Shown: positions 42,477 to 50,288 of the stretch, piece by piece
How the letters are laid out: each line of letters starts with the position of its first letter
Position numbering within the stretch: the stretch's first letter is position 1
From: a virus
Virus record (IMG/VR): IMGVR_UViG_3300044846_005229
Coordinates: 62,001 to 126,000 of that record
Strand: one strand, 5' to 3'
DNA length: 64,000 nt
Made by a program: the position numbers and the translations under genes
The notes under the pieces: model-generated
What the model was told of the DNA's origin: nothing
What the model saw: the letters and a program-made list of their open reading frames with translations, nothing else
Database searches by the model: none

Positions 42477-42793
42477 TGGCTTGACCGGCAGTCATCTAGT
42501 TGAATGTCAGGGTCAAGTTCTGTTGCGATATCCATGAGTTTACTTCGTGTGGTATGACGCTGGAGACTTTGTGCTATTTCTGTCAGATTAAATTCACCGG
42601 TAGCGTCATCATAAAAATCATTCGGCCTGGAATGCTCCCATAGGATTTCCTGTTCTGTCAAAACTCGGACAATAAACGCAGCATCCTCACGGCATTCTTC
42701 ACACGGCTTCACGCAAGGACCTGCAGAAGCAGGGTACCGACGTTGACATAGTGCAATTACCAGGTCTTGGGCAGTAGGGGATAGGTCAGCCAT
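42473..42793 (-). CDS. SPAAQAVL-family protein with inserted Cys motif (106 aa)
   Basis: 106 residues beginning MADLSPTAQDLVIALCQRR and ending SKLMDIATELDPD, the head and tail of a paralogous family seen six times in this window. Between them lies CVKPCEECRED, a possible metal site. It overlaps the next upstream paralogue by the 8-nt ATGGCTGA arrangement. Role unknown. Confidence 0.6.
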   Translation of the reverse strand: MADLSPTAQDLVIALCQRRYPASAGPCVKPCEECREDAAFIVRVLTEQEILWEHSRPNDFYDDATGEFNLTEIAQSLQRHTTRSKLMDIATELDPDIQLDDCRSSH

Positions 42794-43055
42794 TGGAACC
42801 CTCCAACTCGGTGGCTAGGGCAAGGAGTTTGCTCCTAATCTCAAGCGCCTTCCCTAGCACAGGGCTTTCATTACGCTCGTAATACTCTAACATCACAGCA
42901 GGGGGCACCACTTGTTCCGCAGCGGCGCGGATAGCGACGGAAGCGTGATAAGCCATGCGTTGGGCCTCGTTTGGAATGTCGGCGGGGTCAAGTCCGTATT
43001 CACTTATGGTAAGTGCTGCCAGCACTGCCTGCGCGGCAGGAGATAAGTCAGCCAT
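42786..43055 (-). CDS. SPAAQAVL-family protein (89 aa)
   Basis: The ATG at 43055 (MADLSPAAQAVLAALTISEYG) is chosen since it overlaps the stop of the preceding paralogue exactly as in the neighbouring pair. The middle ASVAIRAAAEQVVPP and end IRSKLLALATELEGSNG are family features. About 45 nt around this start repeats around the start of the 42473-42793 gene, indicating tandem duplication. Confidence 0.65.
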   Translation of the reverse strand: MADLSPAAQAVLAALTISEYGLDPADIPNEAQRMAYHASVAIRAAAEQVVPPAVMLEYYERNESPVLGKALEIRSKLLALATELEGSNG

Positions 43056-43638
43056 TGGAACCCTCCAACTCGGCGGCAATGGCAAGGAGTTCGCGTCGAG
43101 TTTCGTACCTGGCCGACCACTTTGAGGCACCTATATCACTAGGTAAGCAGTCGTTTGCAACCGAAATGAATAGGTCAATTTCAGGCACCACCTGATCTGC
43201 CAGGGCGCGGATAGCGGCGGCAATTTGAACGTTCCTCGCGGGGGAGACTGGCGCATTCCAAAACTCGTGCAAAACCGCCTGCGCGGCAGGGGAGGGGTTG
43301 TCCGTTGGTTTAGGGGTTGATTCGTTCATTTTCCTTAAAGGTTTAACAAATAGCTCGTGAAGCATAACATCATCATTAATCACTTGGCCTGGTTCGACCC
43401 AGTATTCACCGTTTAAAGACGTAGACTCTTTGCCTTCTGGATGCGGGTCCATCACCAAGTTGATACCACAAGGGAATCCACCAGAGCAGCCATCGAAGAT
43501 GTTTAGCATGGAAAATACGACACCATCGCATCTTTCTCTTGGAGTTTTGTCTTCTAGCTGGGACCAATAAAATGCGATCGACTGGCAATGGGCGAGAAAC
43601 ATCTCTCGCATTTCTTCTTTTGTGTAGGTGCCAGTCAT
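43048..43638 (-). CDS. SPAAQAVL-family protein with N-terminal extra domain (196 aa)
   Basis: 196 residues. The first 90 form a separate domain (TYTKEEMREMFLAHCQSIAFYWSQLEDKTPRERCDGVVFSMLNIFDGCSGGFPCGINL) found in other phage hypotheticals. The C-terminal 85 are the family unit: PSPAAQAVLHEFWNAP, QIAAAIRALADQVVPE, TRRELLAIAAELEGSNG. Likely a domain fusion. It overlaps both neighbours, consistent with one operon. Confidence 0.65.
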   Translation of the reverse strand: MTGTYTKEEMREMFLAHCQSIAFYWSQLEDKTPRERCDGVVFSMLNIFDGCSGGFPCGINLVMDPHPEGKESTSLNGEYWVEPGQVINDDVMLHELFVKPLRKMNESTPKPTDNPSPAAQAVLHEFWNAPVSPARNVQIAAAIRALADQVVPEIDLFISVANDCLPSDIGASKWSARYETRRELLAIAAELEGSNG

Positions 43639-43889
43639 TTGGAATCGTGCATACTACTTTCAATCAGATCGGCAATTTCATCTTTGGAAAGATGCGGAGG
43701 GCTTAAACGGATCATTTCAACCGCAAGGGCCATTCCTTCGTCCATAGCATATGCCACTTGCTGTTCGATTAATACGGTCACAAGTTGTGTTTGCTCTAGG
43801 GTGAGTTCAGGTACGGATGCCCAATCTATGTCTGGGTCCATGCTTCCTAATAATTGGAACAATTGTGAGGCTCTTTCTGTGTCAGTCAT
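43635..43889 (-). CDS. Hypothetical helical protein (84 aa)
   Basis: 84 residues, acidic and helical (SQLFQLLGSMDPDIDWASVPELTLEQTQLVTVLIEQQVAYAMDEGMALAVEMI). The end overlaps the next gene by ATGA. No family recognised. Confidence 0.55.
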   Translation of the reverse strand: MTDTERASQLFQLLGSMDPDIDWASVPELTLEQTQLVTVLIEQQVAYAMDEGMALAVEMIRLSPPHLSKDEIADLIESSMHDSK

Positions 43890-43921
43890 TGCAGGGTTTG
43901 TGGGGATAATGTGGATTATAA

Positions 43922-44182
43922 CTACCCTAGGGGCATATCGTCTGGACCGAATTCGGATAGCGGGCCTTCAGAACCCAGATCCACCAGTAATTCATCATCC
44001 TCTGCTTCCATTTCCTCAGTATAAATCACAGGGTTTCTATCGAAAGTTTCCAGGGCTTTTAGCAGTTCCAAGAGTTGCTCTTTCGTGAAGCTTCCGTCTA
44101 ATGCGAGTGAGTCTGGCCCGTCTGGACAAAACCAGTTATACGAATGATCCGGGCGATCAGCAATTTCATCAAATTTTGTCAT
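43922..44182 (-). CDS. Tandem paralogue B of a small acidic family (86 aa)
   Basis: 86 residues, MTKFDEIADRPDHSYNWFCPDG..LDGSFTKEQLLELLKALE, followed by an acidic tail. It is clearly related to the adjacent 44179-44394 product (MTELDKISTRPEHNANYIHSD..LNGCFTRGQLLEL). The two overlap by 4 nt. Function unknown. Confidence 0.6.
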   Translation of the reverse strand: MTKFDEIADRPDHSYNWFCPDGPDSLALDGSFTKEQLLELLKALETFDRNPVIYTEEMEAEDDELLVDLGSEGPLSEFGPDDMPLG

Positions 44183-44394
44183 TTTGCATAGGGTTCGAAT
44201 TGAGTAGGGTCTACAGAGTAGGAGATGCTATAGGGCCTAGGGTCCAAACTTTGGCCATCCCTAGCAAGGGCCAGCTCTAAAAGTTGGCCCCTAGTGAAAC
44301 AACCATTTAAAATAATAGTTTCACCATTGTTATCTGAGTGAATGTAATTAGCGTTATGCTCAGGGCGAGTTGAAATTTTGTCGAGTTCGGTCAC
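44179..44394 (-). CDS. Tandem paralogue A of a small acidic family (71 aa)
   Basis: 71 residues; aligns with the neighbour at 43922-44182 over the first 45 (RP-[ED]H, [LN]-[DN]G-[SC]-FT, QLLEL). A tandem duplication followed by divergence of the C-terminal part is the simplest reading. Confidence 0.6.
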   Translation of the reverse strand: MTELDKISTRPEHNANYIHSDNNGETIILNGCFTRGQLLELALARDGQSLDPRPYSISYSVDPTQFEPYAK

Positions 44395-44399
44395 TCTTC

Positions 44400-44782
44400 C
44401 TACCTGTAAAAGTAAAGTTGGGGTTTCGTGGCTTCTTCATACCGAGAGTATCCAATAAATTGACCCGAATAGGCATCAACCCATGGTAAGATCCACTTAA
44501 AGAAGGCTTCGATTTCCTGATAATAATTCTTAATGTCACCCTTTCCTAGAAGAGACCATTGCTTTGAAATTTCGTCGTAGTCTAAAAATTTACAGTGCGT
44601 TCTCGGAGTGTAGTAGCTGCAATCAGAAAAGAGGCTGTGCCAACGATCCGGAAAGCCTTTAGAGCATCGTCCGCATCGCCCTCTTCCAGTTTCCCGCACA
44701 TTGCCTTGAGCACATTAAGGACCTCGTCAGGGGTTTCCTGCTTGAGGTCCACATTCACATAAATTTCTGTGTACATTCCCAT
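44400..44782 (-). pseudogene. Frameshifted gene of the MGMYTEI family
   Basis: Frame one from ATG 44782 reads MGMYTEIYVNVDLKQETPDE, then NVLKAMCGKLEEG. A -1 shift near 44660 continues with FPDRWHSLFSDCSYYTPRTH, SKQWSLLGKGDIKNYYQEI, FFKWILPWVDAY to the stop at 44400. From my knowledge of this common phage family both halves belong to one protein of about 125 residues. Each half alone ends in nonsense. No long homopolymer marks the break. It could be a genuine mutation, a sequencing indel or recoding. Confidence 0.75.
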
Positions 44783-44786
44783 TTGC

Positions 44787-45131
44787 TTACTCCTCGTTGT
44801 TTATTTCGTTGTTGGTCAACTGTTTAGATTGCTTCCGGTCGTAGCGTTTGCCGGTCCAGTGAGGACAGGAGTGGCCCCAATCTGGCTTGGTTCGTCCATC
44901 CAGAAACTCGCATAGCCCTGAGGGTAGCTGTCGCCACTTCACCCCGTTCACTTTGACAGGTTTGACAGGGGGGAATCTTTTCCACTTGATGTAGTAGACA
45001 CAGGATCCGCAACTTTTGCTCATTGCCTTAGGGGGTTTAGATGGGAGGGGTGTTGGGTCGGTGGTTCCAACTTCGGATATGACACGGGCGATTATCGGAG
45101 CGGCTCGCTCTCGCCAGGTTAGGTATTTCAT
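44787..45131 (-). CDS. Cys-rich hypothetical protein (114 aa)
   Basis: 114 residues. CGSCVYY (about 41), SGLCEFLDG (about 72) and GHSCPHW (about 87) form a four-Cys site of the kind seen in many small phage proteins. The N-terminal 35 residues are helical and basic. It overlaps the TyrRS stop by 4 nt (ATGA), so it is expressed with it. Function unknown. Confidence 0.6.
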   Translation of the reverse strand: MKYLTWRERAAPIIARVISEVGTTDPTPLPSKPPKAMSKSCGSCVYYIKWKRFPPVKPVKVNGVKWRQLPSGLCEFLDGRTKPDWGHSCPHWTGKRYDRKQSKQLTNNEINNEE

Positions 45132-46297
45132 TGTTGGATGAATTTAAAAATTTCTTTCTTGGAAAGCCTAATGATTTGGTTGTTTAGGATTTCTATTGAA
45201 GGGATGATCGTGGTGTCATCCGCTACTTTAATTCCGGACAAAAAGACAGACCCGGCTCTGATTTTACGTCTGGCATCGCTTGTGCTTTTTACCAGGTTGA
45301 GTGCTTTCAGCAGGTTGGCTAGTGGTATAGGGAATGTAATGCTGTTGAGAAGGGCGGTTGGCACGTTGCTGTCCGTAGGATCTGCCAGGCCAGAAAATAC
45401 GATGGACTCAGCGTTTTGCTTGGCGTCCAAGGCTTTGTCCATTCCGTGAAAGGTCGCCGTAACTTCGATTGCCATTTGCCGTTGCTTTTCACGGGGGTTG
45501 GTAGGGAAATCCTCTGGGTCGCAATCAGTAAGCAAAGTGATGAACTCATTGACAGCACTATCGGGAATTTTCTCCAGTTTGGAAAACATGTGGAGAGGGT
45601 GCTCGTTGATTCCGATGGTGTTCCCAAGGCTCTTTGACATCTTTTGGTGGCCGTCGGTACCCACAAGAATGGGCATTAACATGCCGATTTGTTGCTCTTC
45701 CGAGCCAAGTCCCCTTTGGATAGTTCGCCCGATACTGATGTTGAACTTTTGGTCGATGCCACCTAGTTCTACATTAGATTGGACAACAAAGCTGTCGAAA
45801 CCTTGCAGCAACGGGTACATAAACTCGTGTAGGCTGATTGGTGTTTCGTTTTTTAGACGGTTGGAGAAATCTTGCTTAGCCAGTAGCTGCTGCACAGTCA
45901 TTAGAGACTGGAGCTTGATGATGTCGTTGAGTTGTAGGGGTGCTAAGTGGGCGGAATTAAATATGATTTCGCATTTTTCTATGTCAAGGAATTTTCCCAT
46001 AGTATCCAGAAAGGACTGCCCATTAGCTCTCACCACTTCAAGGTCAAGTTGCGGGCGAGTTGTGTTTTTACCGGTTGGATCCCCAATCCTAGCAGTGAAA
46101 TCTCCAATAATTACAACCGGAGTATGGCCATCTTGCTGGAAGGCACGGAGCTTTCTCAGAAGCACAGAATGCCCCAGGTGCAAAAAATCTGAAGTCGGAT
46201 CGAATCCAAGCTTGATGCGTTTTGGTTGTGATAGGAATTGGTTTAGCTCGGTGGCAGGTAGTACATCAACGATGCTGCTTTGAATGGGTCTCATCAT
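45128..46297 (-). CDS. tyrS: Tyrosyl-tRNA synthetase
   Basis: 389 residues, full length for a bacterial TyrRS. Class I signature HLGH at residues about 37-40 (FDPTSDFLHLGHSVLL), GDFTARIGDPTGK, the tyrosine site QGFDSFVVQSNVELGGIDQKFN, and KMSKS near 220. The C-terminal 60 residues are an S4 RNA-binding domain (SDARRKIRAGSVFLSGIKV). It should charge tRNA-Tyr. No tRNA gene is visible in the window. A promoter sits directly on its start codon. Because fungal mitochondrial TyrRS enzymes stabilise group I introns, a link with the capsid introns is worth testing. Confidence 0.93.
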   Translation of the reverse strand: MMRPIQSSIVDVLPATELNQFLSQPKRIKLGFDPTSDFLHLGHSVLLRKLRAFQQDGHTPVVIIGDFTARIGDPTGKNTTRPQLDLEVVRANGQSFLDTMGKFLDIEKCEIIFNSAHLAPLQLNDIIKLQSLMTVQQLLAKQDFSNRLKNETPISLHEFMYPLLQGFDSFVVQSNVELGGIDQKFNISIGRTIQRGLGSEEQQIGMLMPILVGTDGHQKMSKSLGNTIGINEHPLHMFSKLEKIPDSAVNEFITLLTDCDPEDFPTNPREKQRQMAIEVTATFHGMDKALDAKQNAESIVFSGLADPTDSNVPTALLNSITFPIPLANLLKALNLVKSTSDARRKIRAGSVFLSGIKVADDTTIIPSIEILNNQIIRLSKKEIFKFIQQ

Positions 46298-46303
46298 GTA
46301 CCT

Positions 46304-46332
46304 ATTATAGGTTTACTCAGGCGGCAAGTAAA
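46304..46332 (-). promoter_or_regulatory. Promoter of the TyrRS gene, probably leaderless
   Basis: Minus strand TTTACT, 17 nt, TATAAT, then 6 nt (AGGTAC) and the ATG at 46297. The expected start of transcription coincides with the start codon. Confidence 0.7.
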
Positions 46333-46364
46333 GGGCGGATAACCGAAGGCCGATGGGAGGGAAT

Positions 46365-46973
46365 CTAAGGGGATTCTGGGTCAACAATGGCCCAATGCGG
46401 CAACCAGTGAGTGTATTTATAGATTCCGTCTGAAAGATTGTAATTCTTAATGTCGGTGTCATGCTGTAATTTCTCCCAAAGTCCTTCGACGCCTGTACCA
46501 TCAGTTCTCCACCACCAACATAGCCCATCTTCATCTGCATCAGTAAAGTCTGGAAGGCGGTCAAGTACAGATACCGGGTCTACTCGAACGTCCGCCATGA
46601 TAGCTGCCTTGATTGTCTCAATGTCCTGGCACTGTTCGCGGATGTCATTTGCACCGGATGTGATTGCGTGCAGGGCAGTCAAGGCTTGTTGGCGTGTTGG
46701 TGACGGTGTCTCCTTTTCTTGTAGGGAATTCAAAGTTTCACGGGTCTCTCCCCGGATATTTCGTATTCTCCCCATACTGGCTTCAATTCTAAGGTCAGCT
46801 TCTCTGAGTTTCTTTTCTAGCTCGGGCAACTCTGAGGCGTCTGGATCCAAAATAGTTGTTGGGTGCAAGGAGCGTAGTTTTTTGATGATTTGTAATTGTC
46901 GGCAATATAATCCGTACACCGTAACCATGGTAACCAGTATGCCAATCGTTAGAAAGACATCATAGGTAGTCAT
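46365..46973 (-). CDS. Membrane-anchored coiled-coil hypothetical protein (202 aa)
   Basis: 202 residues. One N-terminal membrane segment (DVFLTIGILVTMVTVYGLY), a basic stop-transfer (CRQLQIIKKLRSLH), a coiled coil (LPELEKKLREADLRIEASMGRIRNIRGETRETL), then a globular end with Trp (CWWWRTDG). It could be spanin-like or a DNA-membrane linker; no Cys lipobox is seen. It overlaps the next upstream gene by ATGA. Confidence 0.55.
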   Translation of the reverse strand: MTTYDVFLTIGILVTMVTVYGLYCRQLQIIKKLRSLHPTTILDPDASELPELEKKLREADLRIEASMGRIRNIRGETRETLNSLQEKETPSPTRQQALTALHAITSGANDIREQCQDIETIKAAIMADVRVDPVSVLDRLPDFTDADEDGLCWWWRTDGTGVEGLWEKLQHDTDIKNYNLSDGIYKYTHWLPHWAIVDPESP

Positions 46974-47377
46974 TGCAATTCCGGTGAGTTTAAGTTGGCA
47001 GTTAAAGCCTTGCGAATCGTATCTGTGATTTCTGGCAAGTACCTGCCGTCTTTTTCGATAGTGCTTAGCATCTCTAAAGCTATACTATTCAGGGTTTGTG
47101 GTTCTGGTCGTCGCGCTTTCCGTAGGTCGTTGGTGTCCCACGAGCCCCTCATCACACCGTTGTTCATGAAATCTATCCAATCACAACAGGCTTCCAACTC
47201 CCACTCTGCTGATCTAACGGCGACATGTTGAATGATGTTATCTAGTTCGAATATGAAGGGGCTATCGAAAAATATTGCGGTGCCAAGCGGAGAAATTTCC
47301 CTAATCCAATACTCTATAAGCTGATTAGATGGGGTTTGGGTTGATGGAGATAGGTTGTCACTAGTCATTGTGCTCAT
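46970..47377 (-). CDS. Member of the ACCDWL/IRRAL accessory family (135 aa)
   Basis: 135 residues. Family marks: AVRSAEWELEACCDWIDFM, LRKARRPEP and a final IRKAL helix, shared with 50545-50943 and 50940-51620. It is the most diverged of the three. I associate this family with cyanophage accessory regions. Function unknown. Confidence 0.55.
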   Translation of the reverse strand: MSTMTSDNLSPSTQTPSNQLIEYWIREISPLGTAIFFDSPFIFELDNIIQHVAVRSAEWELEACCDWIDFMNNGVMRGSWDTNDLRKARRPEPQTLNSIALEMLSTIEKDGRYLPEITDTIRKALTANLNSPELQ

Positions 47378-47474
47378 CGTAAAAGTGCCAGGATGTAATT
47401 AAACAGGAATCCAAAAAATGAGGCGTACCCTAATCAGGGATGATTGGTAAGGTTCCGTAGATAGCGCTTTAATG

Positions 47475-47960
47475 TCATGGGTGGTTTTCTAATTCGGTGG
47501 CAATTGCAAGGATCGATTCTCGGATTGGATTTCTCTTCTCGTACCAGCAACCTTGGATTTCTTCGATCTCAAAAGGAACTACTTCGTCAGCAACGACCCT
47601 GAGAAACGCAGCGAGGGCATTGCCGTAGTCATCAAAGACGCCAACCTTTTCAGCTACATCATTAAAGGCGTCCCATGCGGCTTGGGTTGTTGGTGAGAGG
47701 TTGGGCATTGGTTTAGGGTCGGTAGGCACGGGTTCCAAGTATCGTTTCCATCCTTGTTCATAAGTGTCACGGGCATCCGCTTCAGCAATTTTGCGCGAGG
47801 GGTATGGCCCCATGTAGTGGTCCATGTAGTCTCGCCAGAACCATTCGTAGTTGTCGTATTGATAGATTTCGATCCGACTTAATGTTCTACCCCCGGGAAA
47901 GGGGTTTACCAGTTCTAAGTAATAGTTGCCGTTGTGGATGTCGCGTTGTGACTGAGTCAT
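47475..47960 (-). CDS. SPAAQAVL-family protein with N-terminal domain (161 aa)
   Basis: 161 residues. The N-terminal 70 are aromatic-rich (IYQYDNYEWFWRDYMDHYMGP, with PSRKIAEADARDTYEQGW). The C-terminal half is the family unit LSPTTQAAWDAFNDVAE, VVADEVVPFE, SILAIATELENHP. The ATG follows the stop of the 47961-48128 gene with no gap. Confidence 0.62.
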   Translation of the reverse strand: MTQSQRDIHNGNYYLELVNPFPGGRTLSRIEIYQYDNYEWFWRDYMDHYMGPYPSRKIAEADARDTYEQGWKRYLEPVPTDPKPMPNLSPTTQAAWDAFNDVAEKVGVFDDYGNALAAFLRVVADEVVPFEIEEIQGCWYEKRNPIRESILAIATELENHP

Positions 47961-48128
47961 TTATTCCCCGGGGGTTGTGTCTTCAATTGGGAGATAAGAG
48001 CAAATAGCCTTTGATCCCTTTCTTTTCATGTCAACAAGTCTCATTCCCTCAATCTGCAACCCTACCAGAGCGGCGGCGGCACCTTTGTATGGGTCAATGT
48101 CAAATGTTAGCTTCGTGGGTTTGGTCAT
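47961..48128 (-). CDS. Small hypothetical protein (55 aa)
   Basis: ATG at 48128, stop TAA directly before the next ATG (TAAATG). The product, MTKPTKLTFDIDPYKGAAAA with LVGLQIEGMRLVDMKRKGSK, has a charged compact character and Gly-Ala-rich centre. Upstream, a TATACT -10-like box at about 48151-48156 may drive it. The tight junction supports a real gene. Confidence 0.55.
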   Translation of the reverse strand: MTKPTKLTFDIDPYKGAAAALVGLQIEGMRLVDMKRKGSKAICSYLPIEDTTPGE

Positions 48129-48186
48129 GGTTTAGGGTGGTTAAGCAACCAAGTATAGCACTCCCTCTTTGCGAAAGAAAGGACGG

Positions 48187-48372
48187 CTAACCGACCCTTA
48201 TCAAGCTACGGATAGCGTCTGCATTTTCCAGGAACCACTCCACTGCTTCCCAGTTATTTGCATACCAGTCATCTAGGGGCTCTAAGTAACCACCCCCAAA
48301 AGTCCACTCATCATAGGGGCGGCGAGGTGATACATGGGGCATGGGGCTAAGTTTCGGTTTTTGCGATTCCAT
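48187..48372 (-). CDS. Small hypothetical protein (61 aa)
   Basis: 61 residues, Trp- and Pro-rich N-terminus (SPRRPYDEWTFGGGYLEP), helical end (WEAVEWFLENADAIRSLIRV). Its start overlaps the end of the next upstream gene by 26 nt. No family recognised. Confidence 0.5.
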   Translation of the reverse strand: MESQKPKLSPMPHVSPRRPYDEWTFGGGYLEPLDDWYANNWEAVEWFLENADAIRSLIRVG

Positions 48373-48712
48373 CTAATACGTTGGCAATGTCGCAAAGTTG
48401 ATCTTTGCAGGAAAGTAGCATTCCGCCTTGAGAGTTTATTTCTGGGTCTATAACAAGTTGATCAGCGGCGGCGCGAATGGACGCGGCAATTTGTCGGCGA
48501 CGTGTTGTTTCGGTATCGCCGAGAGTTATAGGCAAATTCCACGCAGCATCGAATACGGTCTGAGCGGTGGAGGATAGGGGCGCTGGTTGGTCTTTTTCGG
48601 TGTTATCTAAGGGGAGTTCCTTTGTGTATTCGTAGCTGCCTGAGGCTTCGAAAAGGGGCGCTCTCCATAATTGCAAAGCGGCAAGGAGGCGGCGGTGACT
48701 TGAGTCAGACAC
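48347..48712 (-). CDS. SPAAQAVL-family protein, probable GTG start (121 aa)
   Basis: The GTG at 48712 is chosen: it overlaps the stop of the upstream HTH gene by 8 nt and removes a nonsense N-terminus read through that gene. The product holds PLSSTAQTVFDAAWNLP, QIAASIRAAADQLV and CKDQLCDIANVLDGI, the three blocks of the family. The N-terminal 45 residues are unrelated to other members. Confidence 0.55.
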   Translation of the reverse strand: MSDSSHRRLLAALQLWRAPLFEASGSYEYTKELPLDNTEKDQPAPLSSTAQTVFDAAWNLPITLGDTETTRRRQIAASIRAAADQLVIDPEINSQGGMLLSCKDQLCDIANVLDGIAKTET

Positions 48713-49238
48713 CGTAGTCACCCAATTCGTCGGCAAAAGCGCGAACTTCTTCTGGATTAATGCGGGCAGCCCCACAATCATCCGCATATTGCGTGAGATC
48801 AACAAGGGCACGGAGGGTGGCAGCGAGACCTTTGCGTGGTTCATATGTTGGGGCTGAGTCTGAGCCACATGCCTTATCAATAAAAGCATCAAGCAAGGCT
48901 TTGGCGACGGGGCTTAGCGACGGCCCTTTGGATGAAGACACCAACGCAAGTACCGGCTCCTTAACGTACAGCACCGACGCTGACCGGCCCGAACGTGTGG
49001 GTCGCTGAGTTTCCTTGCCAGTTGAGGGGTCGGTTCGCTTCTCTAATTGACCCATTTGCACTAATTCCCGACATCGGGCAGAAGCAGTTTGGTGCAACAT
49101 TGAAAGGTCTTGTTCGACTTCGTCGCAAGTGGCACCATTGGGTTTGGTGCGGATGTGGTTGAGAACCTTGAGCCTTAGGCTTTCTGCGATTTGGGCAACT
49201 GAGTTAGCGGCAGCTTTTTGGGTTTGGGTGGTTGGCAT
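48705..49238 (-). CDS. Winged-helix DNA-binding protein fused to an SPAAQAVL unit (177 aa)
   Basis: 177 residues. Residues about 15-85 form a MarR/winged-helix domain (LRLKVLNHIRTKPNGATCDEVEQDL, HQTASARCRELVQMGQLEKR, with a wing TGRS-like RPTRSGRSA). Residues about 105-177 contain LSPVAKALLDAF and LAATLRALVDLT, the repeated family unit. This is the only member with an obvious DNA-binding domain and may be a regulator of the accessory region. Confidence 0.65.
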   Translation of the reverse strand: MPTTQTQKAAANSVAQIAESLRLKVLNHIRTKPNGATCDEVEQDLSMLHQTASARCRELVQMGQLEKRTDPSTGKETQRPTRSGRSASVLYVKEPVLALVSSSKGPSLSPVAKALLDAFIDKACGSDSAPTYEPRKGLAATLRALVDLTQYADDCGAARINPEEVRAFADELGDYGV

Positions 49239-49339
49239 GGTTGGTTTGGGTGGTGGGTTTGAGGGGGGGTGAGACCCCGGTAGCTACTATGGCAGGCAGG
49301 CTAGGTGCGGCGGTGCTTTTACTATCAGCAGTTTGACCC

Positions 49340-49603
49340 TTAGGCATAGTGACCCACTACCCTAGCATAAAAGTCATTAAGTGCCTTAAGCACATCAGGC
49401 TCTAACACAACCACAGGCTCATTACGGTGGTCATTTACCATTAGTGAAACGGCATATCCGTCAAACTGGGCATATACACCATCGCCCAAATAGTCAATCC
49501 AGGGGTCATTATTCATAGGGGGTCGTAAATTCATTGGTTCAGTCGTCGCTAATGCTCCGATTCTAGGGTGTCCGGCGGTGTTGCGGTACTTTGGTTCAGT
49601 CAT
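49340..49603 (-). CDS. Small phage hypothetical of the DPWIDYLGDGVYA family (87 aa)
   Basis: 87 residues. NDPWIDYLGDGVYAQFDGYAVSLMVNDHR and VVLEPDVLKALNDFYARV are the marks of a widespread small phage protein family of unknown function. The N-terminal 30 residues are variable; an internal ATG (MNNDPW) may be the real start. It overlaps the next gene by ATGA. Confidence 0.65.
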   Translation of the reverse strand: MTEPKYRNTAGHPRIGALATTEPMNLRPPMNNDPWIDYLGDGVYAQFDGYAVSLMVNDHRNEPVVVLEPDVLKALNDFYARVVGHYA

Positions 49604-49869
49604 TGTAATGTCAACGCACGGTCGGCTTCAGACGTGAGCAGGGCTCGAAGTTGTTTCCGGAAATCGTAATTGTGCTCCACTAAAGATCCAAACCAAATTG
49701 GGTCCAATGGTTCTTCTTCTGGTACAAGCCAGTCGCGAATGGCTAGGATTCGAGCAGCATTGTAGTCTTCGTCGTTAAAACATTCTCCCGTCTCTCTTTC
49801 TTTTGCCAGGAGTTCATCTTCTGACTTATCCATTGCTTGCCACAGTCTGGGGGCGGATTTTGTACTCAT
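49600..49869 (-). CDS. Small hypothetical protein (89 aa)
   Basis: 89 residues, acidic, helical. TNKSEDELLAKERETGE-like start and AARILAIRDWLVPEEEPLDPIWFGSLVEHNYDFRKQLRALL end. No family recognised. One-nucleotide overlap with the next gene. Confidence 0.5.
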   Translation of the reverse strand: MSTKSAPRLWQAMDKSEDELLAKERETGECFNDEDYNAARILAIRDWLVPEEEPLDPIWFGSLVEHNYDFRKQLRALLTSEADRALTLQ

Positions 49870-50075
49870 TAGGTCTCTTCGTTTGGTTTAAGCATTGAGT
49901 TTATTGATTGGAAAGCGCTTATTTTTAGACCGTGTAAGACGCCGCTTTTAGTCACTTCAATAAAGTAATTATTCCAGTTTTCATACGGCTCTGGGGGAGG
50001 GCCCGAAAATACGCAATTGGTGATGAGGGATAAGGGCCTGTCGGTATTCATCGATGGGTGATTGTCAGTGGTCAT
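49869..50075 (-). CDS. Small hypothetical protein (about 68 aa)
   Basis: The ATG at 50075 (MTTDNHPSMNTDRPLS) is preferred over a TTG at 50090 that abuts the upstream stop. Content: LITNCVFSGPPPEPYENWNNYFIEVTKSGVLHGLKI. No family recognised. Confidence 0.45.
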   Translation of the reverse strand: MTTDNHPSMNTDRPLSLITNCVFSGPPPEPYENWNNYFIEVTKSGVLHGLKISAFQSINSMLKPNEET

Positions 50076-50090
50076 TGGTGGCTTCAGCAA

Positions 50091-50216
50091 TCATCGTATT
50101 CGGCTCACCATAAATATGGCTAATCCTATGTAGATAACTCCTGCTACAACCACAGTGCCAGCGGCACCAGCGGCACCGTAAAGAAGCCAAAGTGGAATTG
50201 TGAATGTGAACGTCAT
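50091..50216 (-). CDS. Tiny single-pass membrane protein, copy 3 (41 aa)
   Basis: ATG at 50216. MTFTFTIPLWLLYGAAGAAG then a hydrophobic helix and a basic end SRIR. It shares the opening TFTIPLWLLY with two tandem neighbours. Type I topology with basic C-terminus inside is the simple guess. Holin, pinholin or regulator of a host membrane protein are possible roles; none is shown. Confidence 0.6.
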   Translation of the reverse strand: MTFTFTIPLWLLYGAAGAAGTVVVAGVIYIGLAIFMVSRIR

Positions 50217-50288
50217 TGGGTGCTTATGGGAATAATCAAAGGTGTGTGAGAAGGATGTTATGTGACAAGGTGTTGGCCATAATTAGTA

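Noticed and set aside
45138-46283. Long plus-strand ORFs opposite TyrRS and topoisomerase
   Set aside because: They are shadows of strongly conserved minus-strand genes.
44800-46400. A tRNA-Tyr gene near the TyrRS
   Set aside because: No cloverleaf with a T-loop GTTCGAAT-type sequence was found by eye in this area or elsewhere in the window.
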